From: Brevundimonas naejangsanensis DSM 23858
GTDB lineage: Bacteria > Pseudomonadota > Alphaproteobacteria > Caulobacterales > Caulobacteraceae
NCBI RefSeq assembly: GCF_000421705.1
Contig: NZ_ATXN01000007.1
Span: forward strand, 124,001-188,000
Reading direction: 5' to 3'
DNA length: 64,000 bases
The notes beneath the pieces are model-generated. The model was not told the origin of the DNA and did no database searches. It saw only the letters and a program-made list of their open reading frames with translations. The translations under genes and the position numbers were made by a program. This document shows positions 28,141 to 37,190 of this stretch, piece by piece; within the stretch, counting starts at the first letter, position 1, and each line of letters begins with the position of its first letter.

Positions 28141-29028
28141 CTAGAGGGCGGCGGCGAACGCCTCCGCCGCCCGACTGGCGCCGCGCTCGCGGTGTCGCAA
28201 TCGATAGAAGGGCCGCTCGGGCAGGTCGAGCGGCAGACGGACCAGCCGCCCCGCCTCGATCAGGGGCCGGGCGGCCAGTTCAGAGATGGCGGTGACAAGG
28301 CCGCCCCCTGCGCCGCCGCCGGCCGCCACCGCCGTCAGGATGGCTTCATTGGACGGCAGCACCAGCGCTGTCTTCAGGTCGAACGCGGCGATACCGCGCG
28401 GCAGGGCCGCCTCGAACTCGCTGCGGGTGCCCGAGCCCGGCTCGCGCAGGGCCCAGTCCAGCGCTTTCAGGTCCGCCGCCCTCAGCGCCGCCTCGCGTCC
28501 GGCCAGCGGATGATCCGGCGCCGCCACCACGATCAGCCGATCGGCGCCGATACGAATCCGCTCCAGACGCGGCGCATCCTCGGCGCCCTCGATCAGACCC
28601 AGTTCCGCCTCGCCCGCCAGCACGGCCTCGACGACCCGATGGGTGTTGCCGATCGACAGATGCAGCTCCACGCCCGGATGGCTCTGGGCGAAGGCGGCCA
28701 TGCGCGGCGGCAGCCAATAGGCGGCGATGGTCTGGCTGGCGAACAGCCGCACCGAGCCGCGCTTCAGCCCAGCCAGCTCGTCCAGAAGCCGCTCGGCCGC
28801 CTCGGCCCGCGCCAGCACCGCCCTGGCTTCCGGCAGAAAGGCCGTCCCCGCCGCATTCAGCGCCAGCCCCCGCCCGACCCGGTCGAACAGCCGCGTTCCG
28901 TGCCGCGTCTCCAGCGCCTGAACCGCCGCGCTGACCGCCGACTGGGTCAGATGCAACGCCTCGGCCGCCCGCGTCATATGCAGGCGCTCGGCCACGGCGA
29001 CGAAGATGCGGAGTTGTTCCAGCGTCAT
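28141..29028 (-). CDS. LysR-family transcriptional regulator
   Basis: The 295-residue protein has the N-terminal winged HTH (MTLEQLRIFVAVAERLHMTRAAEALHLTQSAVSAAVQAL, residues 1-39) and a two-lobed effector-binding domain. It is divergent from a YeiH-type transporter gene, an arrangement also seen for YeiE/YeiH in enterobacteria, so it probably controls that gene. The ATG giving MTLEQLR is the family-like start. Confidence 0.92.
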   Translation of the reverse strand: MTLEQLRIFVAVAERLHMTRAAEALHLTQSAVSAAVQALETRHGTRLFDRVGRGLALNAAGTAFLPEARAVLARAEAAERLLDELAGLKRGSVRLFASQTIAAYWLPPRMAAFAQSHPGVELHLSIGNTHRVVEAVLAGEAELGLIEGAEDAPRLERIRIGADRLIVVAAPDHPLAGREAALRAADLKALDWALREPGSGTRSEFEAALPRGIAAFDLKTALVLPSNEAILTAVAAGGGAGGGLVTAISELAARPLIEAGRLVRLPLDLPERPFYRLRHRERGASRAAEAFAAAL

Positions 29029-29109
29029 GCGTAATTGATGAAATATATTGATCGTTAAGTCCATAACTACGCGTTGGATTGATCAGATGACAGCGCCGAT
29101 ACGGCGGTC
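29029..29109. promoter_or_regulatory. Divergent promoter region of the LysR gene and yeiH-like gene
   Basis: This AT-rich 81-base region carries three TTGAT repeats (29035-29039, 29048-29052, 29079-29083), the last part of a TGATCA palindrome. A LysR regulator would be expected to bind here. I did not identify a full T-N11-A box with confidence. Confidence 0.4.
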
Positions 29110-30156
29110 ATGACCGTTGCCCTCGACCCCGCCGCCCCCTCTCGCCGCCTGATCGGCCCTCTGCGGCTGCTGCCTGGCGTGGCCCTGTCCGCCGCCATCG
29201 GCGCCGTCGCCTTCGGCCTTCAGTTGTTCGAGGCGCGCCTGTTCGGGCAGGCGTGGATCGAGGGGCTGGTGCTGGCCATCCTGATCGGCGCCGCCCTGCG
29301 TCTGGTCTGGACGCCGTCTTCGCTGTGGTCGCCGGGCGTCAGCTTCAGCGCCAAGACCCTGCTGGAGGTGGCCGTGGCCCTGCTGGGCGCCACCGTCTCG
29401 GGCGCTGCCGTCGCGGCGTTGGGGCCGTGGCTGCTGCTGGCCATCGTCGGCGTCGTCGCCCTGGCCATCCTCGGCGGCTACGCCCTGGGCCGGGCCTTCG
29501 GCCTGCCGCACGCGATGGCCCTGCTGGTCGCCTGCGGCAACGCCATCTGCGGCAACTCCGCCATCGCCGCCGTCGCCCCCGTCATTGAGGCCGAGGGACA
29601 GGATGTCGCCGCCGCCATCGGCTTCACCGCCGTTCTGGGCATCGCCGTCGTGCTTCTGGTCCCCGTGGTCGGCGCCCTGATGGGCTATGACGCCACGCGC
29701 GTCGGGGTGCTGGCGGGCCTGACCGTCTACGCCGTGCCGCAGGTGCTGGCCGCCGCCACCCCCGCCGGTCTGGCCGCCGTGCAGACGGGCGCCGTGGTCA
29801 AGCTGGTGCGCGTGCTGATGCTGGGGCCCGTCTGTCTGGTGCTGGGCCTGATGCGATCAAAACAGGCCGCAGGCGGACGCGGGCCCAGGCTGCACCAGAT
29901 GGCGCCCTGGTTCATCCTGGTCTTCCTGGCCCTGATGGCCGCCCGCTCGCTGGGCTGGCTGCCGGAAGCGATCCTGCCGCCGCTGCAGGTTTCGGTTTCG
30001 GCCCTGACGCTGATCGCCATGGCGGCGCTGGGGCTGATGGTCGATCCGCGCGCCGTGGTCCGGGCCGGACCGCGCGTCGCCGCCGTCGCCGCCCTGTCCG
30101 CCCTGCTGATCGGCGTCCTGGCCCTGGGCGTGATCGCCTTCCTTCCGCTGGGTTGA
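29110..30156 (+). CDS. YeiH-family putative sulfate/sulfite exporter (UPF0324)
   Basis: The 348-residue integral membrane protein has about ten membrane segments. The conserved segment VACGNAICGNSAIAAVAPVI is diagnostic for the YeiH/UPF0324 family, annotated as putative sulfate exporters and linked in other bacteria to LysR control. It is divergent from its likely regulator. The transported substrate has not been shown by anything in the sequence. Confidence 0.9.
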   Translation: MTVALDPAAPSRRLIGPLRLLPGVALSAAIGAVAFGLQLFEARLFGQAWIEGLVLAILIGAALRLVWTPSSLWSPGVSFSAKTLLEVAVALLGATVSGAAVAALGPWLLLAIVGVVALAILGGYALGRAFGLPHAMALLVACGNAICGNSAIAAVAPVIEAEGQDVAAAIGFTAVLGIAVVLLVPVVGALMGYDATRVGVLAGLTVYAVPQVLAAATPAGLAAVQTGAVVKLVRVLMLGPVCLVLGLMRSKQAAGGRGPRLHQMAPWFILVFLALMAARSLGWLPEAILPPLQVSVSALTLIAMAALGLMVDPRAVVRAGPRVAAVAALSALLIGVLALGVIAFLPLG

Positions 30157-30290
30157 TCGGCAGGACGCGCACCGGACTGGCGTTTTGGCCCGCATCCCTG
30201 TAAGAGGCGCCCCGAACCCTTCCCTTTTCTGCAATCTTCTTGCAGCGGCGCGGCCTATCCGTGACCGAACACAGTCCGCCCGAGCCCGAC

Positions 30291-32123
30291 ATGAACCTTC
30301 GTAACGTCGCTATCATCGCCCACGTCGACCATGGCAAGACGACCATGGTGGACGCCCTTCTGGCCCAGTCCGGCCTGTTCCGCGCCAATGAGGCGACGAC
30401 CGAACGCGCCATGGACTCCGGCGATCAGGAGCGTGAGCGCGGCATCACCATCCTGGCCAAGTGCACGTCGATCCTTTGGAACGGCAAGGCGGGCGAAACG
30501 CGCATCAACATCATCGACACGCCGGGCCACGCCGACTTCGGCGGCGAGGTCGAGCGAATCCTGGGCATGGTGGACGGCTGCGTCCTGCTGGTCGACGCCG
30601 AAGAGGGCGTCATGCCCCAGACCAAGTTCGTGCTGACCAAGGCGCTGAAGATGGGCCTGCGTCCCATCCTGTGCATCAACAAGGTCGACCGCGCCCACGC
30701 CGACCCGGACCGCGTGCTGAACGAGACCTTCGACCTGTTCGCCGCCCTGGGCGCCACGGACGAGCAGCTGGACTTCCCGGTCATCTACGCCTCGGGCCGT
30801 TCGGGCTGGGCGACGCTGGATCTGGCCCAGCCGAACGACAACCTGCACCCGCTGTACGACCTGATCGTCGACCACGTCCCGGCCCCGGCCGCCCAGGCGC
30901 GCGTCAACGAGCCGTTCCAGATCCTGAACGTCCTGATCGAAAGCGACCCCTTCCTGGGCCGCCTGCTGACCGGCCGCATCCACTCGGGCAAGGCGGTTCC
31001 GGGCATGGCCATCAAGGCCCTGTCGCGCGACGGCAAGACCATCGAACAGGGCCGCATCACCAAGGTGCTGGCCTTCCGCGGCCTGAAGCGCCAGCCGATC
31101 GACGAGGGCGTCGAGGCGGGCGACATCGTCGCCATCGCCGGCATGTCCAAGGCCACCGTGGCCGACACCCTGTGCGCGCTGGAAGTGACCGAGGCGCTGG
31201 ACGCCCTGCCGATCGATCCGCCCACCATCTCCATGACCGTGGGCGTGAACGACAGCCCGCTGGCCGGCCGCGAAGGCGACAAGGTCCAGTCGCGCGTCAT
31301 CCGCGACCGCCTGCTGAAGGAAGCCGAGGCCAACGTCGCCATCCGCATCACCCAAACGCCGGACTCCGACGCCTATGAAGTCGCCGGTCGCGGCGAACTG
31401 CAGCTGGGCGTGCTGATCGAGAACATGCGCCGCGAAGGCTTCGAACTATCGATCAGCCGTCCGCGCGTGGTCTATCAGACCGGCGAGAACGGCGAGCGCA
31501 TGGAGCCGATCGAAGACGTCGTCATCGACGTCGACGACGAGTTCTCGGGCGTGGTCATCGAGAAGCTTTCGGCCCGCAAGGCCGAACTGACCGACATGGG
31601 CCCCTCGGGCGCCGGCAAGACCCGCATCCAGCTGAAGTGCCCGTCGCGTTCGCTGATCGGCTATCAGGGCGAATTCCTGACCGACACGCGCGGCTCGGGC
31701 GTGCTGAACCGCGTCTTCAGCCACTATGAGGGCCACAAGGGCGCCATCGAGGGCCGTCTGAAGGGCGTGCTGGTGTCGAACTCGGACGGCGACACGGCGG
31801 CCTTCGCCCTGTGGAACCTGGAAGACCGCGGCGTCATGTTCGTCGGCGCCGGCGAAAAGACCTACCAGGGCATGATCATCGGCGAGAACAGCCGCTCTGA
31901 CGACCTGGACGTCAACCCCATCAAGGGCAAGCAACTGACCAACGTCCGCGCCTCGGGCAAGGACGAGGCCGTGCGCCTGACCCCGGCGCGCAAGATGAGC
32001 CTGGAACAGGCCATCGCCTATATCGAGGAAGACGAACTGGTCGAGGTCACGCCCAAGTCGATCCGCCTGCGCAAGGAGGTCCTGAACCCCTCCTTCCGCA
32101 AGAAGCGCGTCCGCGCCGACTGA
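30291..32123 (+). CDS. typA: Ribosome-associated GTPase TypA/BipA
   Basis: TypA is an EF-G-like translational GTPase that aids ribosome assembly and growth under stress. From [18 protein letters not shown] (610 residues) it has G1 AHVDHGKTT, the switch I region RGITILAK, G3 [12 protein letters not shown] and G4 NKVDR, then domains II, III, V and the BipA-specific C terminus. A start at 30240 is open but adds a non-conserved tail. A family C repeat with a terminator-like hairpin follows. Confidence 0.96.
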   Translation: MNLRNVAIIAHVDHGKTTMVDALLAQSGLFRANEATTERAMDSGDQERERGITILAKCTSILWNGKAGETRINIIDTPGHADFGGEVERILGMVDGCVLLVDAEEGVMPQTKFVLTKALKMGLRPILCINKVDRAHADPDRVLNETFDLFAALGATDEQLDFPVIYASGRSGWATLDLAQPNDNLHPLYDLIVDHVPAPAAQARVNEPFQILNVLIESDPFLGRLLTGRIHSGKAVPGMAIKALSRDGKTIEQGRITKVLAFRGLKRQPIDEGVEAGDIVAIAGMSKATVADTLCALEVTEALDALPIDPPTISMTVGVNDSPLAGREGDKVQSRVIRDRLLKEAEANVAIRITQTPDSDAYEVAGRGELQLGVLIENMRREGFELSISRPRVVYQTGENGERMEPIEDVVIDVDDEFSGVVIEKLSARKAELTDMGPSGAGKTRIQLKCPSRSLIGYQGEFLTDTRGSGVLNRVFSHYEGHKGAIEGRLKGVLVSNSDGDTAAFALWNLEDRGVMFVGAGEKTYQGMIIGENSRSDDLDVNPIKGKQLTNVRASGKDEAVRLTPARKMSLEQAIAYIEEDELVEVTPKSIRLRKEVLNPSFRKKRVRAD

Positions 32124-32131
32124 TGCGATAT

Positions 32132-32301
32132 CTCCCTCCCCTTCATGGGGAGGGTGGCCGAGCCGTCAGGCGAGGCCGGGTGGGGGCGGCGCGGCGAACA
32201 GCCCGCCGCCTTTGTCTTGCCTGATGCAGAAGCGCATGGCCGTTTCACGCAGCCCTCCCCACCCGGCGCTGCGCGCCACCCTCCCCATGAAGGGAAGGGA
32301 A
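32132..32301. repeat. Intergenic inverted-repeat element, family C copy 3
   Basis: The space between the convergent typA and lysyltransferase genes has outer arms CTCCCTCCCCTTCATGGGGA and CCCTCCCCATGAAGGG and inner arms GCCGGGTGGGG and CCCCACCCGGC. It matches copies 1 and 2. Confidence 0.8.
32185..32218 (+). terminator. Terminator-like hairpin after typA, inside family C copy 3
   Basis: GGCGGCGCGGC pairs with GCCCGCCGCC, leaving one bulged C, and is followed by TTTGTCTT. It sits at the same place in the element as the trxA terminator in copy 1. Confidence 0.6.
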
Positions 32302-32308
32302 AAGATCG

Positions 32309-33982
32309 CTATCGCCTCAACCCCACCAGCCCCAGCCAGCCGCCGCTGGTCAGCAGGGCCACGTCCAGCAGGGCCAGAGGCAGCGGCGTGCTGGGCGGGG
32401 CGGCGATGAATTTTGATCGCCAGGCGGGGCCGAACTTGGCCTTGTAGGCGCGCAGGCCCTGGAAGCCGTAGACGGCGCCGCCTTCCTCGAACACCAGGGC
32501 GCCGACCCGGGCGAAAACCGGAGCCGTCCGCCGGTCCTCAAGGCCTGACAGCGGCGCCATGCCCAGATCCAGCCGCGCCAGTCCCTCATCGCGCGCCCAC
32601 TGCGCGGTGCGGGTGAACAGATAGTCCATCACCCCGTTCGGTCCCTGGGGGTCGTAGCGCATCAGGTCGATCATGACCTCCCCGCCGCCCGCCCCGCTCA
32701 ACAGATTGGCGAAGGCGACGATGCGGCCGTTCTCGCGCACCAGGGCCAGGGGCTGGCGGTCCAGGTAGTCGATATCGAACCGGCCGAGCGAAAAGGCCTT
32801 CTCCGAGCCGTTATGGTGCCTCAGCCAGGCGTCCGACACGGCGCGCAGTTCGGCCTCCAGCCCGCGCGCCGCGCCGGGCGGGGCCACTTCGAAACCGGCG
32901 CCCTCGCGTTCGGCGCGGTTGACGGCGGTGCGCAGGTTCTGCCTGCCCTTGCCCTCGGTCGTGAAACGGGCGGTGTCGATCACGGCGGCCTCCCCGACCT
33001 TGCGGACCGCCAGACCCAGGGTCGCCAGGTCCGCCAGCAGCCCTTCGCCCACCGAATAGAAGACCGCCGCCCCGCCGTAACTGTCGGCCAGCTGGGCGAA
33101 GGTCCACAGCAGCTCCAGCCGTTCCGCCGCCAGGCCCGCCGGTTCGCCCATGGCGATCCAGCGGCGCCCCCGCACGCGATAGGCGATGAAGCTGCGGCCG
33201 GACGGACTGAACAACAGGGCCTTGTCGCCCAGCAGGGCCAGTTCCGCCTCGGGAGCGGCCAGTTCAGCGCTCCTCAGCGCCTGCCGGGCGCGTTCGACCT
33301 CTTCCGGGGCGGCGGGGCCGTGGGTGCTGGCGCCCGGCGCCGTCGTCAGCGAACGTATGGCCACCGCCAGGGTCAGCACCGCCCCGGCGCGCAGGAAGCC
33401 CGACGCCTGTTTGTCGACCAGAAAGGTCCACCACAGCTCGTCCGTATAGGCGGTGTCGCGATAGGCGAAGAAGCCCAGCCACAGCATGGCCGCCACCGCC
33501 GCCGCCAACATGAGCAGCCACCCCGGCCGCAGCGGCTCTCCCAGACGCGAGCGGCGATTGAAGGCCGCCCGGCATGGCGTCAACAGGGCCGCCGCCACCG
33601 TCAGTTCGATCGCCTGGGCCCAGTCCAGCCCCCTCAGCAACGAAAAGACCGCTCCGACCAGAAGGACCGCCAGCGCCGCATAATAGGCGCCGCGCCGCCG
33701 TCGCCACAGCCCCGCCGAGATCAGCAGCAGAACAAAACCGGTCACGCTGGCGGCGAAGTGCGACAGGTCGATCAGCAGCGGCGGATAGAAACGGCCCAGC
33801 GCCGCCAGCCGGTCATTGAAAGCCGGCGTCACCGCCGACAGCAACATCACCCCGCCCAGCAGGAAGGTGGCGGCCGCAAACATCTGCGGCGTCAACTCAT
33901 AAGCCAGGCCCGCGAGGCGGCGCGTGATGCGCCACGGGTCATGTTTTGCGCTGGATTTGGTCAACCACCCTCCGGTGAGCAA
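32309..33982 (-). CDS. MprF-type phosphatidylglycerol lysyltransferase domain protein
   Basis: The 557-residue protein has about six N-terminal membrane segments (residues 30-215) and a cytosolic C-terminal DUF2156 domain of the MprF type (LLGDKALLFSPSGRSFIAYRV, FYSVGEGLLADL, MDYLFTRTAQWARDEG, YGFQGLRAYKAKFGPAW). MprF transfers an amino acid from aminoacyl-tRNA to phosphatidylglycerol, raising membrane charge and peptide resistance. The membrane part is shorter than in full MprF, so only part of the flippase region is present. The amino acid used cannot be told. Confidence 0.85.
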   Translation of the reverse strand: MLTGGWLTKSSAKHDPWRITRRLAGLAYELTPQMFAAATFLLGGVMLLSAVTPAFNDRLAALGRFYPPLLIDLSHFAASVTGFVLLLISAGLWRRRRGAYYAALAVLLVGAVFSLLRGLDWAQAIELTVAAALLTPCRAAFNRRSRLGEPLRPGWLLMLAAAVAAMLWLGFFAYRDTAYTDELWWTFLVDKQASGFLRAGAVLTLAVAIRSLTTAPGASTHGPAAPEEVERARQALRSAELAAPEAELALLGDKALLFSPSGRSFIAYRVRGRRWIAMGEPAGLAAERLELLWTFAQLADSYGGAAVFYSVGEGLLADLATLGLAVRKVGEAAVIDTARFTTEGKGRQNLRTAVNRAEREGAGFEVAPPGAARGLEAELRAVSDAWLRHHNGSEKAFSLGRFDIDYLDRQPLALVRENGRIVAFANLLSGAGGGEVMIDLMRYDPQGPNGVMDYLFTRTAQWARDEGLARLDLGMAPLSGLEDRRTAPVFARVGALVFEEGGAVYGFQGLRAYKAKFGPAWRSKFIAAPPSTPLPLALLDVALLTSGGWLGLVGLRR

Positions 33983-34093
33983 GAATCGGCCGTTTGGGGC
34001 CAGTAAAAGGTCATTTCAGGGCAGACGAAACCATCCGCGATCACAGGGGTTCATTTTTTCGCGAGCGCCGAGCTCGCCTTCCAGGAGTTTCTC

Positions 34094-34543
34094 ATGATCC
34101 GCAAAACCGCCCTGCTGACCGGCATCGCCGGCGCCTTGTTCATCGCCGCCCCTGCCTTCGCCCAGGACGCCACGACGTCGCAGACGCCCGAACCGGCTCC
34201 CGCTGAGGCGGCTGCGGCTCAACCGCAGAGCCTGACCCTGACGCCGGGTACGACCGTCAAGAGCGCTGACGGCTCCGAGATCGGCAAGCTGGTCGGCGTC
34301 CAGAACGGCGCCAACGGCCAGGAACTGACGGTCCGCACCGCCGATGGCCAGGTCCGCCCGGTGCCGCTGGCCGGCATCCGCCAGGACGGCTCTGACATCG
34401 TTGTCGACGCCAGCGCTTCGGATGTCCAGTCGGCCCCGCCGATTCCTTCGGATACGGCCGAGCCGACCCCGGACTCCGCTCCGGCTGATGCGCCGAGCAG
34501 CGACGAGCCGACCGGCGATGAACCGACCGACGAACCTTACTAA
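34094..34543 (+). CDS. Secreted protein of unknown function with acidic Pro/Asp/Glu-rich tail
   Basis: The 149-residue protein has a signal peptide (MIRKTALLTGIAGALFIAAPAFA), a Pro/Ala linker, a small beta-rich core (residues about 48-105, with SLTLTPGTTVKSADGSEIGK and ELTVRTADGQVRPVP) that recalls PRC-barrel-like domains, and an acidic tail of repeated SDEPTGDEPTDEP units. I do not recognise a named family. CCAGGAG lies just before the ATG and a strong terminator follows. Confidence 0.85.
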   Translation: MIRKTALLTGIAGALFIAAPAFAQDATTSQTPEPAPAEAAAAQPQSLTLTPGTTVKSADGSEIGKLVGVQNGANGQELTVRTADGQVRPVPLAGIRQDGSDIVVDASASDVQSAPPIPSDTAEPTPDSAPADAPSSDEPTGDEPTDEPY

Positions 34544-34561
34544 AAGTCTGGTTCACGACAA

Positions 34562-34588
34562 AAGGGGCGGCCCTTCGGGCCGCCCCTT
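34562..34588 (+). terminator. Strong hairpin terminator after the secreted protein gene
   Basis: A perfect 12-bp stem AAGGGGCGGCCC / GGGCCGCCCCTT with a TTC loop. Being nearly symmetric it may also stop transcription of the convergent GlsB-like gene. Confidence 0.8.
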
Positions 34589-34611
34589 AGTTCGTGGTCG
34601 TACGACCGGCG

Positions 34612-34869
34612 CTAGGCGCGTCGCTTCACCAGGCCCAGCAGGAACAGCAGCACCACGGCGCCGATCGTGGCGACGATGATGCCGACGATCCAGTTGCCGG
34701 CCGCGTCCACGCCCAACAGATTATTGGCCAGGAACCCGCCGATCAGCGCGCCGACCACGCCGACGATCAGATTGGTCAGCAGGCCGTGGTCCCGCTTCAT
34801 GATCTTCTCCGCCAGCCATCCGGCGACGATGCCGATGATGATCCAAGCGATGAATCCAAATCCACCCAT
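34612..34869 (-). CDS. GlsB/YeaQ/YmgE-family stress-response membrane protein
   Basis: The 85-residue protein (from MGGFGFIAWIIIGIVAGWLA) has three membrane segments with glycine-rich packing (GVVGALIGGFLANNLLG) as in the transglycosylase-associated/GlsB family, often induced in general stress. The chosen start has GGAAGGAAG just upstream; the longer frame is not family-like. Confidence 0.9.
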   Translation of the reverse strand: MGGFGFIAWIIIGIVAGWLAEKIMKRDHGLLTNLIVGVVGALIGGFLANNLLGVDAAGNWIVGIIVATIGAVVLLFLLGLVKRRA

Positions 34870-35037
34870 GTTTCTTCCTTCCTGAAAAGGCTGTCCGCCT
34901 TGGCCGTTAATGCGCGTAGGCCGCGGCGGTTGCCTCATGTCATGCGCCTTCCCCGCTGAGGGGAAGTCGGCACGCCGTTTGCGAGCTTCCTCCTGTCACG
35001 TGCCGAACCGGCACAGCCTCCACGATGGGATAGGGTC

Positions 35038-35310
35038 ATGGCCGCCGAAATCGACCTGCACCTGGGCCGTCGCCTGCGCCGACGTCGCCGTCTTCTGGGC
35101 CTGACCCAGCAGCAGTTGGGCGATCGCGTGGGCGTCCGCTTTCAGCAGATCCAGAAATACGAATGCGGCGCCAACCGCCTGTCCGCCGCCCGTCTGTGGG
35201 AACTGGCCGAAGCGCTGGAAACGCCCGTCACCTATTTCTACGACGGCCTGTCCGCCGAGCCCGCCGCCCTGCCGACCTCCCCCCTGCACCCGACGCTCAA
35301 CGCCGCCTGA
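35038..35310 (+). CDS. XRE-family helix-turn-helix regulator
   Basis: The 90-residue protein is a single Cro/CI-type HTH (GRRLRRRRRLLGLTQQQLGD, then VGVRFQQIQKYECGANRLS) with a short tail. Near-identical segments are, as I recall, common in Caulobacterales small regulators. No target or partner is evident from the neighbours; it is followed by hisN in the same direction after 61 bases. Confidence 0.9.
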   Translation: MAAEIDLHLGRRLRRRRRLLGLTQQQLGDRVGVRFQQIQKYECGANRLSAARLWELAEALETPVTYFYDGLSAEPAALPTSPLHPTLNAA

Positions 35311-35371
35311 CGCTCGCTCCTCCCATCTGCCGACCCTCGTCCTGCGTCAAAGGACCGTGTATCCGGGTCGC

Positions 35372-36154
35372 ATGACCGAGCTGGAATCCTTCGCCGTCGA
35401 ACTGTCGCGTGAGGCTGCGCGCGTCGCCCTGCCCTTCTTCCGCGGCGCCTTCGCTCAGGAAGACAAGGGCGTCCCCGGCGCCTTCGACCCCGTCACCGAA
35501 GCCGATCGCGCGGCCGAGGCCGCCATCCGCCGCCTGATCGCCGCCCGCTATCCCGACCACGGCGTCATCGGCGAGGAGTACGGCGAGGATCGGCCCGACG
35601 CCGAACACGTCTGGGTGCTGGACCCCATCGACGGCACCCGCGCCTTCATCGCCGGCCTGCCTTTGTGGACCACCCTGATCGCCCTGCGCCGGGACGGCGC
35701 CCCCGTCATCGGCGCCGTCGGCCAGCCTTATCTGGGCGAGATATTCCTGGGCGGACCGTCCAGCGCGCGCCTTCTGAAAGGCGACAGCGAGACTGCGCTC
35801 AGGACCCGCTCCTGCCCTCAACTGGATCAGGCGCTGATCGCCACCACCGACCCCGAAATCTTCACCGGCGCCGACCGGGCCGCCTGGGACCGGCTGCGCG
35901 CCTCGGCCCGCCTGGCCCGGCTGGGCTGCGACGGCTACGCCTACGCCATGGTCGCGGCGGGGAGCATCGACCTGGTGGCCGAGAGCGAGCTTCAGGTTTG
36001 GGACTGGTCGGCGCTCAAGCCTCTGGTCGAGGCGGCGGGCGGCCGGTTCACCGACTGGAGCGGCCAGCCCCCGCATGAGGCCGACGGCCGCGTCCTGGCG
36101 GTCGGCGACGCCCGCCTGACGGATCAGGCCCTGCCCCTGCTGGCCGCCGCCTGA
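35372..36154 (+). CDS. hisN: Inositol-monophosphatase-family histidinol-phosphatase
   Basis: IMPase-fold Mg-dependent phosphatase of 260 residues. Metal-binding motifs are GEEYG (Glu68/Glu69), DPIDGTRAF (Asp84 and Asp87), and WDWSALKPLVEAAGG near the C terminus. The sequence style (DPVTEADRAAEAAIRRLI) is that of the HisN group, the histidinol-phosphate phosphatase of actinobacteria and alphaproteobacteria. No other his gene is nearby, so an inositol-phosphatase or nucleotidase role is possible. Confidence 0.82.
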   Translation: MTELESFAVELSREAARVALPFFRGAFAQEDKGVPGAFDPVTEADRAAEAAIRRLIAARYPDHGVIGEEYGEDRPDAEHVWVLDPIDGTRAFIAGLPLWTTLIALRRDGAPVIGAVGQPYLGEIFLGGPSSARLLKGDSETALRTRSCPQLDQALIATTDPEIFTGADRAAWDRLRASARLARLGCDGYAYAMVAAGSIDLVAESELQVWDWSALKPLVEAAGGRFTDWSGQPPHEADGRVLAVGDARLTDQALPLLAAA

Positions 36155-36158
36155 CCGA

Positions 36159-37190
36159 TCAGGCGGGTTCGGCCGTCCGCGCCGCCGGAGAGGCCGGAGC
36201 GTCCTCAGGCCCCGGCGCCACATAGTCGGCCAGGGCGTCGAACTCGTGCAGGAAGACCCCGCGCAGCTCGTCGACCTCCATGATCACCTCATGTTTGGCG
36301 GCGGGGACCTCGACATAGCGGCCGCGTCCCATGCGCCGGGCCGCCCAGCGGTTGGTCTGTTTCCAGACCTTGTCGTCCTCGGCCGCCTGGACCACGCAGA
36401 CCGGAATCTTCACGCTCTTGAGCGCGCGCGGTTTCAGCGCCCGCTCGCCTGCATCCAGGGCAAAGGCCAGCCAGCCCCAGGTCGGTCCGCCGATGGCCAG
36501 GTGCGGACAGGCGTAAAGCTGCTGACGCCACAGGTCGTAGCGCGCCCGGTCGGACGTCAGGGCGTCGTTGTCGAAGGTGTGGTCGAAGGGGTCGTCCGGA
36601 TCGTCCAGCACATAGTCGCCGCCCTTGCCGTGGCGCAGCGCCCAGCGCACCGCCAGCTTGACCGTCCACATCGAGCGTTTGCCGGTCTTGATCCGCAGCA
36701 TGGGGCTGGACAGGACGGCGCCGCCGAACCGGCTCTCGCCTGTCTCCAGCGTCAGCAGGTTCAGACACCCGCCCATCGAATGGCCGACCATGATCCAGGG
36801 CTTCGGCGCGCGCGCCTCATAGGCGTCCAGCAGGCGGGCGTAGTCGTCCAGGAACTCCTCGACCGCCCGGGCGTGGCCGCGCAGCCGGTCCGGCAGCAGC
36901 CGCGCCGACAGTCCCTGCCCCCGCCAGTCGTGCGCCAGCACGCAGAAGCCGCGCGCCAGGAAGTTGCCGATCAGCTCGAAATACTTCTCGATCGGCTCGG
37001 TGCGGCCGGGACTCAGCACCACCGTGCCGCGCGGCGTCTTGGCCTGCAGGGTCGAAGGCGTCCAGAAACCGGCGCGCAGTCGCAGGCCCCCGGCGCCCCG
37101 GAACCAGTCGCCCTGGCCGCCCGGCGGACAGGCGGCGCCCGGCACTCCCATCAGCGGCGCGTGAGCGGCGAAGGCGGCGGGGCGGCTCAC
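36159..37190 (-). CDS. Alpha/beta hydrolase, lysophospholipase-like
   Basis: The 343-residue protein has the serine-aminopeptidase-S33/monoacylglycerol-lipase layout: VVLSPGRTEPIEKYFELIGN, HDWRGQGLSARL, nucleophile Ser in VGHSMGGCLNL, an Asp in VVQAAEDDKVW, and the His in VPAAKHEVIMEVDELR. It has no signal peptide and probably acts in the cytoplasm on lysophospholipids or acylglycerols. Its start overlaps the stop of the upstream lipoprotein gene by four bases, so the two are translationally coupled. Confidence 0.88.
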   Translation of the reverse strand: MSRPAAFAAHAPLMGVPGAACPPGGQGDWFRGAGGLRLRAGFWTPSTLQAKTPRGTVVLSPGRTEPIEKYFELIGNFLARGFCVLAHDWRGQGLSARLLPDRLRGHARAVEEFLDDYARLLDAYEARAPKPWIMVGHSMGGCLNLLTLETGESRFGGAVLSSPMLRIKTGKRSMWTVKLAVRWALRHGKGGDYVLDDPDDPFDHTFDNDALTSDRARYDLWRQQLYACPHLAIGGPTWGWLAFALDAGERALKPRALKSVKIPVCVVQAAEDDKVWKQTNRWAARRMGRGRYVEVPAAKHEVIMEVDELRGVFLHEFDALADYVAPGPEDAPASPAARTAEPA

